Shown here: piece after piece, positions 57,395 through 64,000 of the stretch | Numbering within the stretch: position 1 is the first letter of the stretch | Layout of the letters: each line of letters begins with the position of its first letter | From: Sphingobacteriaceae bacterium | Lineage (GTDB): Bacteria > Bacteroidota > Bacteroidia > B-17B0 > Aurantibacillaceae | Assembly (NCBI GenBank): GCA_016709575.1 | Contig: JADJMM010000006.1 | Span: 124,001-188,000, forward strand | DNA length: 64,000 bases | Direction of reading: 5' to 3' | Position numbers and translations under genes: made by a program | The notes under the pieces: model-generated | Database searches by the model: none | Told to the model about the DNA's origin: nothing | What the model saw: the letters and a program-made list of their open reading frames with translations, nothing else

Positions 57395-59628
57395 CTAAGG
57401 AAAGGTTATTCCGATCACTAAAACGTCATCAATTTGCTCAACATTTCCCCTCCAATTTGTGAAAAAGGTCTCTAATTGGCTATTTTGCTCGTTTATGGGC
57501 AAATTAACAATTGTATGAAGTAGTTCTTTGAACTTTTTGGTGGTCAGTTTTTTTGATTTTTGGCCCCCAAATTGGTCAGCAAAACCATCGCTAAACATGT
57601 AAACGGCCTTCAATTCGGTGGTATCAAATTGGTGTTGCTCAAACTTTTGATCGTAGGGGGTTAAGCCGGCGATGGCTGTTTTGGTAGCTTTTATTTCAAC
57701 AAACTCTCCGTTTTTATAAAACAAATATAACGGTCGGTAAGCCCCAGCATAACTTAAAGTGTTCCCTTGAATTTTGCATAAAGCAATATCGCAACCATCA
57801 CGTGAAGCATCAGTTTGATGTTGCTTAAGGGCGTCTTTAACCTGTTTGTTAATGCTGTGTAATATTTCTGATGGCTCACCGTGGTACTTTGTGGCGTTCT
57901 CTAATTTCTCGTGAACAATCATACTCATTAATGCGCCGGGTACACCATGACCTGTACAATCAGCTGCAGCAATAAACAAACCGGCTTCTTCGGCACCTTC
58001 TTTTCGTCCGGGATGAGCTTCTTTTTTAGAGAAGGCATTAAAGAAATAAAAATCACCACTTACAATATCTTTTGGTACATAATACACAAAACTATTTGGT
58101 AAAGCAGTTTTAATACTTTCCATTTCCGGAAGCAAAGCTTGTTGAATACGTTTGGCGTAATTGATACTATCGGTAATTTCTTTTTCTGATGCTCGAGTAC
58201 TTTATTTTGTTCGCCAATTTCTTTGGTGCGTTCGGCTACTTGCGATTCTAAAACTTTATTTTGGTTTTCGAGTATTTCCTGCTTTTCTTTTTCTTGCTCT
58301 AAAGATTTTCTGTTTAATTCTTCGTTAGCTTTTAATTGGTTAGATAAATCTTTATTGGTTCTTGAGAAATCATAAGCTAAATAAGCTGTCATGGAAAGCG
58401 GAATACTTAGTATGCAGATTGTTCCTAAAAATCCAAAAATGAAATTAACAAAACCATCGGCAATTCCATTAAATACTGTTGAAATTAATACGCCAATAAC
58501 AATTAAAAGAATGATGGAAATGGTGAAACTTAAAATTCCCCAACCTAAAAATTTGGAGGACGGAATTTTCCGTTTTATACCAACAACCGAATGTGCTAAC
58601 GTATTAAAGTAAGTATAGAATACAATTGAGGTGGTTAGCATTCCCGAAATGCGACGGAAAAAAAGTAAATCAATTACTAAAGCAATCATCATACAACAAA
58701 GAAAGATATAGTGCTTTGTTCTTTTTTCGTTTAATAATTTATTAAGAAGTGTTACTAAAAAGAAGCAACACGCAGGGAAGAAGATGCCGTCAATATTACT
58801 TACCCATAAATACGTTTCTGCGCTTTCAATATAATTAACGAAATAAAATTCGAAGAAACTGAGCGATAAAAAGAGGAGAAATAAAGCATAATACAGATTA
58901 AATATTTTTTCGCGGTAAAAGAGGAAAATTACTAAATGAATACAGAACAGCGCGAAGAAAAAAGCAGCGAGCATGTTGGTAATGCTGTAAATCAAATCAA
59001 GCATATCGCTTCTCGAACCATTTTCTTCCGGACCGGAGAACTTAACTTCAGGTCCTATTTCCCGTTCTTTGTAATTATAAGAAGAAGAATAATCGGGGGA
59101 TGAATATCGGATAGCTAATACATGTACTAAGGTATCTTGTACAAAATATCTTATAATTTCTTCATTTACGAATACAGCTTCTTTAGTTAATCCGTTGTTA
59201 GAAATTTGCCCTAATTTTGTTAGTAGTTTTCCGTCTAAAAAAAATTCTGAGGCACCAATCTGGGAAACAAAAATACTTTGTATTTTATTAATGTACTTTT
59301 TATCGACCTTGAAATACAATTTATACCAAGCAATGCCATTAAATTTAATTTGTTTTTCATCATCATTAAGTTCAAATTGAGTTTCTTTTAAAACAGAAAA
59401 TGCTGAATCAGAAAGTGAATTATTTAGTACAGCCTTGTTGTCGGAATCAAAATAAAGCCAATTTAAAATTAAACCATTAGTATTGACGTCACCGTTTATG
59501 CCAATGGTGACATTCCCATGCTTTATTTTATCGAAGTTTAATTGGTTTATTAAAGAATCAGGTAAACCGCCTGCTATTAATTTACAGCTTAATACAATTA
59601 AAAAAGTTATGTAAATTTTTAGTTTCAT
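57395..59628 (-). CDS. 7TM-DISM sensor with SpoIIE-type PP2C phosphatase (frame broken once)
   Basis: 744 residues after repair: signal peptide (1-19), a periplasmic beta-sandwich domain (30-190, YKLYFKVDKKYINKI), seven membrane helices (about 215-425), a coiled coil and a serine phosphatase (KDIVSGDFYFF, ADCTGHGVPGALMS, FSDGFADQFGG, DDVLVIGITF). The break in the T5 run at 58180-58184 needs one more base to join HQKKEITDSINYAKRIQQAL, a motif shared with the other two phosphatases here. It probably couples a ligand to a sigma-regulator switch; no partner is present. Confidence 0.85.
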
Positions 59629-60078
59629 TTATCTGATTCGGTCGGCACTGCGAACTAACTTATCGTCTTTTTTAATAAACCAACGTGCCATAAACGCCAT
59701 TACAATATTTACAGCGGGAATAAAAGCGTATTTAGTGTATTGAACTGTGGCGTTCGCATTTTCATTATTTAAAAAATCGAAAGCAAACATACTACCTATG
59801 AGTAGGGCTGAAAGCGCTAAAATAATTTGACAAAATTTTATTTGCTTGCGGCGGTTCTTAAATTTAAAAATTACATATAGTGAGAGGGCAAGAATAATAA
59901 AATTTAAAGCCATTGGTGCGTAAATAACAGGTTTTACCGCATCTATTAAACACGCCGGCATAAGTGATAATAAGTTGGTGTTCTCACCATCTTTAACAAT
60001 TAAAAATGGTTTGAAAAGTAAAAGTGAAGAAGAGCCTGTGATGGCTAATAAAAACAAAGTTTGTATGCGTTGAATCAT
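59629..60078 (-). CDS. DUF4293 membrane protein
   Basis: 149 residues of a small membrane family specific to Bacteroidota. It starts MIQRIQTLFLLAITGSSSLL and ends FIKKDDKLVRSADRIR, both diagnostic. Four membrane helices (about 5-24, 50-72, 83-100, 115-135). Function unknown. Its stop directly abuts the DISM-sensor ATG, so the two are probably co-transcribed; its start overlaps the Nudix stop by four bases. Confidence 0.88.
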   Translation of the reverse strand: MIQRIQTLFLLAITGSSSLLLFKPFLIVKDGENTNLLSLMPACLIDAVKPVIYAPMALNFIILALSLYVIFKFKNRRKQIKFCQIILALSALLIGSMFAFDFLNNENANATVQYTKYAFIPAVNIVMAFMARWFIKKDDKLVRSADRIR

Positions 60079-60515
60079 AATTTGGTTTCAGTTAAGAGTT
60101 CTGCTATTTTTTTATCTATTACAAATGTAAAGTTACTTTCTTTAATTTCATCTAGTGCTATCCATCTAAATGATTGTGCGCCTTCTTTTTGCTCAAAATC
60201 GAAGTCTTTTGTACTAATTCTAAAATTTAAGGGGTCAAGAGCGTTCACTAAATAATATATGCTTATTACCTGACTATTGGCATTAAATGCTGATGTGACA
60301 AAAAAATCGGTTGTGTAAAAGTGATTTAGCACTTCTATATTTAAATCTAATTCTTCTTTAAACTCACGTATCACGCAATCAGTTGTACCTTCTCCAAATT
60401 CTAATCCACCACCCGGAAATTTTGTAATGCATTTCCCTTTGATGTATTCATCAGAAACCAATACGTTTCCGTTGCTGATTAAAATACCGTATACCCTTAC
60501 GTTAAAATGATGCAT
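60075..60515 (-). CDS. Nudix hydrolase
   Basis: 146 residues. The Nudix box is GGGLEFGEGTTDCVIREFKEELDL, read G-x5-E-x7-REUxEE with the final x-G replaced by Leu-Asp. The catalytic Glu residues (REFKEE) that bind metal are intact. The substrate, usually a nucleoside diphosphate linked to another group, cannot be told. The N-terminal HHFNVRVYGILISNGNVLVS and the later VISIYYLVNA are family-like. It overlaps the DUF4293 start by four bases. Confidence 0.85.
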   Translation of the reverse strand: MHHFNVRVYGILISNGNVLVSDEYIKGKCITKFPGGGLEFGEGTTDCVIREFKEELDLNIEVLNHFYTTDFFVTSAFNANSQVISIYYLVNALDPLNFRISTKDFDFEQKEGAQSFRWIALDEIKESNFTFVIDKKIAELLTETKL

Positions 60516-60596
60516 TTCCTTTTAAAAATACACAAATTTAAGGAGTCTGTAAAATAGTATTGAAACCCTTGCCAGTCGTGGCTTTGCGAGCTGCGC

Positions 60597-61643
60597 TTAA
60601 GGCTTGTTTTTCAGAAAATAGGCGTCCACCCGTTGTTTTACATTTTCGCGGATGTTGATGTAAAATAAACTGTACTCAATGTTGTGAAAGCTTTCGGATG
60701 TAACGTACATATAATCTTTATTGGTTTTGTGTTTTGGACGATGAACCCATAACAAACCTTTATCTGAAATTTTAGCATCCGCTAAATTGATATCAAGTGT
60801 TTTGCAATTTAAAGGTAAGCTCCCTTTGTTTAATGTGGGTGGAGCATAGGTTGTGTCCGTTTTCCATGTTAAAGGATTGGTGCAAACTAAAACGCCGGCA
60901 TCTTGACGGAATAATAACTGATCGCCCCAAGGCACCGCATTCCATGTATTAAAACAACCGCAATCTTCAGCCGCATTACATTGAGGAATTACAGTTATAC
61001 TTTCTTTACTAACTGGTCGGCCCATTAAATAAGCTGTGATAAATTGTTTATAGAGAACTGAATCCTTTTTTATGAATTCATTTATTAAACGAACCGCATG
61101 GTCGGTGCCCTGACTATGTGATGCAATAATGAATGGACGGCCGTTATTATAATTCTTAATGTAATAAATGAAGGCTTGTTTAATATCTTGATAAGCAAAG
61201 GCAAAAACTTTTGGGGCATTTCCTTTTTTCTCAAGATAAGTCACTAAGGAAGCTTGACGGTAACGCGGGGCATATACTTTACACGAACCATTAAAAACGC
61301 TAGCTTGGTAACGGATTGGGAGATTATCCGTACGTTTATTCACGCGTTTACGTTTTAGTACACCGTTCCAGGTAAAACCAATGCGGTAGGTTGTTGGATG
61401 AATAAAAAACACATCTGCTTTAGCTTCGTTTTGTAAATCAACTATTGGTGTATTGGGAATAGTTAAATCGGCCTTATCTTTTTTATCGGGTAGGGCGGCC
61501 CAAGTTTCGGTTTTAGAATAATCTGGAGCTTTTGGTTTACGCGCTTTATCGAATTTACGTAAAGGAAAAATGCAGGAAGTTAAAACAACCCCCTGCATTC
61601 CTAAAATTAAAAAGTACTTTAAAAAAATTGAGTATCGGTTCAT
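60597..61643 (-). CDS. DUF3089 alpha/beta-hydrolase lipoprotein
   Basis: 348 residues: lipoprotein signal with lipobox VLTSC (about residue 24). DUF3089 core: ADVFFIHPTTYRIGFTWNG, SCKVYAPRYRQASLVTYLEK and the nucleophile elbow FIIASHSQGTDHAVRL (Ser in HSQG). Members are alpha/beta hydrolases of unknown substrate. A DCGCFNTWNAVPWGDQ segment carries two Cys. The start is ten bases from the stop of 61653. It may form an operon with the DUF1761 gene. Confidence 0.85.
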   Translation of the reverse strand: MNRYSIFLKYFLILGMQGVVLTSCIFPLRKFDKARKPKAPDYSKTETWAALPDKKDKADLTIPNTPIVDLQNEAKADVFFIHPTTYRIGFTWNGVLKRKRVNKRTDNLPIRYQASVFNGSCKVYAPRYRQASLVTYLEKKGNAPKVFAFAYQDIKQAFIYYIKNYNNGRPFIIASHSQGTDHAVRLINEFIKKDSVLYKQFITAYLMGRPVSKESITVIPQCNAAEDCGCFNTWNAVPWGDQLLFRQDAGVLVCTNPLTWKTDTTYAPPTLNKGSLPLNCKTLDINLADAKISDKGLLWVHRPKHKTNKDYMYVTSESFHNIEYSLFYINIRENVKQRVDAYFLKNKP

Positions 61644-61652
61644 TAAAAAATA

Positions 61653-62150
61653 TTAAGGCATTGCAGAAATAATTCCGCCCATAAGCATCATAGTAATCAT
61701 CCAATAACCTGCATTAATCATAATGTATTTAAATCCTTTTCCTTCAAATAAAGCATTAGTACAAAGAATTGGTAAGGCAATAAACATACCTCCCATAAAA
61801 CCGTGTAAGGCACCATGTTTGAATGTACGCCAGCTGCCTCCTAATAAATCCATTACTTGTTTATATAATGCGCCTTCCGGAGTTGAAGCATCATCAATCG
61901 GTAATTTATAAAACAATCCTGCTACACTAAATTGGTGGATTACCAGTGACTGCATTATAAAAGCCAGCATTAATGCCATTACAAACGAAACACTAAACAC
62001 AACTACCATGTTAGATTGTTTTGCTTTTTCGTGCGTCATACCAGACGCAGCCATCCAGGCTGTACCTAATACTTTTGGGTTATACCAAATAAAGCCGACC
62101 ACCATTGGTACTAGCGCGGCTAATAAAACTGCGATAAAATTAATATGCAT
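61653..62150 (-). CDS. DUF1761 membrane protein
   Basis: 165 residues of the DUF1761 family. Features are MVVGFIWYNPKVLGTAWMAA near the start, four membrane helices and FKHGALHGFMGGMFIALPIL. Function is unknown. Upstream (62151-62308) is a short AT-rich gap without a gene. Confidence 0.85.
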   Translation of the reverse strand: MHINFIAVLLAALVPMVVGFIWYNPKVLGTAWMAASGMTHEKAKQSNMVVVFSVSFVMALMLAFIMQSLVIHQFSVAGLFYKLPIDDASTPEGALYKQVMDLLGGSWRTFKHGALHGFMGGMFIALPILCTNALFEGKGFKYIMINAGYWMITMMLMGGIISAMP

Positions 62151-62308
62151 AATTTAAGGTTTAAGGGTTTATCAAATATATTAAGGAATAATGAGTACTA
62201 CTTTTATTTTAAGTACAGTTTTTAACTATTGAATGTTTAAACAGTTAATTTGATTTTGAAAGAAGTGTTTGTTGAATAAAACTACGGGAAGCTATGCAAA
62301 TCAGGCAC

Positions 62309-62941
62309 TTATTGAATGATTATTTTATTGCCCAAAAATTTTGGTTGTTTATTAGAGTAAACATCTATGAATACTTTTACCCTTGCGAACAGCTCACGGA
62401 CTTTGGTTTTAAATCCACTTGCGGCACTCACATCTTCGGCATTATAGCCATAAGCTTCTATTCCGTATTTACGGGCAATGAAAATGGCGCGCTCGTTATG
62501 AAACTCTTGTGATACAACAATAAATTTAGTTTGTCCAAATACCTCTTTAGCCCTTATCATCGAATCGAAAGTACGGAAACCGGCGTAATCAAGAAAAATA
62601 CACGAATCAGGAACTCCTGCCTTCATCAATTCCTTTTTCATGTCTTCGGGTTCATTATAATAACTTAAACTGTTATCGCCACTAATAATTACAAATTGTA
62701 CTTTGCCCGACTTAAACAAAGTTTCGGCTGCCTTAATACGATTATAAAAGAAATAATTTTTAGTACCACTACGCATAAACTTACTGGTACCCAATAAAAT
62801 TGCGGTTTTACATGTGGGAATAGAATCTGTTGAATTATAAATATACAGTTCGCTAAAGGAATTAATTTTATAATTGGCCCAGCAAACAATTACAGAAACC
62901 AAAGTAAGGAGGGATAATATCCAGATTACTATTTTTTTCAC
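62309..62941 (-). CDS. SanA/YdcF-like DUF218 membrane protein
   Basis: 210 residues: one N-terminal membrane helix (4-22), then a DUF218 domain with AILLGTSKFMRSGTKNYFF, VQFVIISGDNSLSYYNEPED, DYAGFRTFDSMIRAKEVFG and FIVVSQEFHNERAIFIAR. The His and Arg pattern fits SanA-like proteins linked to envelope barrier function. Its start is one base from the stop of the downstream-numbered phosphatase gene (62943), so they are likely co-transcribed. Confidence 0.85.
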   Translation of the reverse strand: MKKIVIWILSLLTLVSVIVCWANYKINSFSELYIYNSTDSIPTCKTAILLGTSKFMRSGTKNYFFYNRIKAAETLFKSGKVQFVIISGDNSLSYYNEPEDMKKELMKAGVPDSCIFLDYAGFRTFDSMIRAKEVFGQTKFIVVSQEFHNERAIFIARKYGIEAYGYNAEDVSAASGFKTKVRELFARVKVFIDVYSNKQPKFLGNKIIIQ

Positions 62942-62942
62942 C

Positions 62943-64000
62943 TTAAATTTTTACACCCAATAAAGTTACGTCATCTACTTGCTCATACGATTTTTTCCAA
63001 TCGTTAAAAGTAGTTTCTAAAATCACTTTTTGTTCAGCCAAAGTTTTGGTTTGATTAGCGAGAATCAAATCTTCCAATTGCTTGTATTTGAATTTTTTTC
63101 CTTTGTCGCCACCAAACTGATCGGCATAACCATCGGTAATTAAATAAATAATTTTTCCGGGTTCGTACGGAATTGAATGAGTAGTGAAGGGTAGAGGATT
63201 ATCAACTTTACCAATTGGTTGTTTATTGGCTTTAATCTCAGCTAATTCATTTTCGTGACCGGGCGAAACATACCATAATGGATTATTAGCTCCAGCCCAA
63301 GTAATACTTTTCGTTTTACGGTTAATGCATAACAAAGAAATATCCATACCGTCTTTTACATCACCCTCACTTTTTGCAAATGTTTCTAAAACTAATTCGC
63401 GGGCTTTATCTAAAACCAACCCGGGCTCCGTTAATTTAAACTCTTTAATAGCGCGGTTTAAAGCATTAGAACAAACCACTGATACCATTGCGCCAGGAAC
63501 ACCATGTCCGGTTGAATCTGCAGCTGCAATAAAAGTAAAATCACCCGAATGTTCCATCCAATAGAAATCACCGGCAATAATATCTTTGGGGATGTATAAA
63601 ATAAAACTCTCAGGAAAAACTTCCTGTACTAATTTAATAGGCGGTAAAATCGCTTCCTGTAAACGTTTCGCGTAAGTTATACTATCAGTAATCTCTTTGT
63701 TTTTTTCATCAACCAACTCTTTCTGATGTTCAACTTCTTTTTTCTGAGCGGTGATGATCCTGTTCTTCTTCTTGTTCTGTTGTAAATTTCGGAATACAAC
63801 AACTACTAATATCAACACTAAACCAAATCCGATAGTAAAAGCATAACGAATAGTTTTCTGGCGTTTCAATTCTTCTTCTTTTTGGGCTTGTTGCGCTTTA
63901 TAAGTTTCTTCTCGGGCAATCTGTTCAGCTTTTAAACCTTGTTCTTTAGCTTGATATTCAATAGCCGCCAATTTTTTTACGTTCTCTTCATTTCTTGTTG
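62943..64000 (-). CDS. sensor with SpoIIE-type PP2C phosphatase (5' end outside window)
   Basis: At least 352 residues; the frame is open to the window edge, so the TTG at 63971 is not the true start. The visible N-terminal part is a Lys/Glu/Gln-rich helix, one membrane helix (IRYAFTIGFGLVLILVVVVF) and a coiled coil; in relatives TPR repeats precede this. The phosphatase has KDIIAGDFYWM, ADSTGHGVPGAMVS (Cys to Ser against the other two) and LITDGYADQFGG, ending DDVTLLGVKI. Third such phosphatase in the window. Confidence 0.85.
   Translation of the reverse strand, partial: TRNEENVKKLAAIEYQAKEQGLKAEQIAREETYKAQQAQKEEELKRQKTIRYAFTIGFGLVLILVVVVFRNLQQNKKKNRIITAQKKEVEHQKELVDEKNKEITDSITYAKRLQEAILPPIKLVQEVFPESFILYIPKDIIAGDFYWMEHSGDFTFIAAADSTGHGVPGAMVSVVCSNALNRAIKEFKLTEPGLVLDKARELVLETFAKSEGDVKDGMDISLLCINRKTKSITWAGANNPLWYVSPGHENELAEIKANKQPIGKVDNPLPFTTHSIPYEPGKIIYLITDGYADQFGGDKGKKFKYKQLEDLILANQTKTLAEQKVILETTFNDWKKSYEQVDDVTLLGVKI

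Overview
The window is AT-rich DNA from a member of the Bacteroidota. The evidence is several Por-type (T9SS) C-terminal sorting domains, SBBP and PKD repeat proteins, lipoproteins with SC-KKK type lipoboxes, the Bacteroidota families DUF4270 and DUF4293, TTTG-N20-TAnnTTTG type promoters and a near absence of Shine-Dalgarno sequences. I cannot fix the family; Flavobacteriales or a related order is a guess. No rRNA, tRNA, CRISPR array or transposase gene was recognised.

The consensus appears to carry many one-base indels. More than twenty reading frames, including the essential genes dnaK and glyS, break at short homopolymers and are restored by adding or removing one base. I therefore give most split frames as single genes and name the site of the break. 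They are most simply read as long-read consensus errors, not pseudogenes.

Layout. 1-16 kb: secreted SBBP-repeat proteins with sorting domains around a LytS/LytTR-type histidine kinase and response regulator, then a large sensor with a SpoIIE-type phosphatase. 16-23 kb: small secreted proteins, an S41 protease, an ArsR-AHSA1-VOC operon and glyS. 23-31 kb: secreted, PKD and lipoprotein genes next to an ECF sigma factor and a protein built like a dual membrane-spanning anti-sigma factor; five matching ECF-type promoters lie in this stretch. 31-43 kb: panC, a GT5-like protein, a DUF4270 lipoprotein, asnB and a surface-polysaccharide cluster (glycosyltransferases, deacetylases, methyltransferase, UDP-GlcNAc 2-epimerase). 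43-46 kb: dnaK behind a sigma54-type promoter. 46-50 kb: small secreted proteins separated by REP-like palindromes, an S41 protease and a REPIN-like element. 50-64 kb: T9SS and lipoprotein genes, an alpha/beta hydrolase, an M23 peptidase, two more SpoIIE-type phosphatase sensors, a Nudix hydrolase and small membrane proteins.

The most interesting unit is at 25.4-30.7 kb. An ECF sigma factor overlaps a protein with a short cytoplasmic segment, one inner-membrane helix, a roughly 250-residue Asn/Thr/Ser-rich linker and a C-terminal outer-membrane-barrel-like domain. Five minus-strand promoters share ACCCAACC-like and CGTA boxes exactly 16 nt apart. They precede the sigma operon, a PKD/T9SS protein, a lipoprotein and two gene-free stretches that end in hairpins with the same loop and differently paired stems, which look like two sigma-controlled small RNAs.
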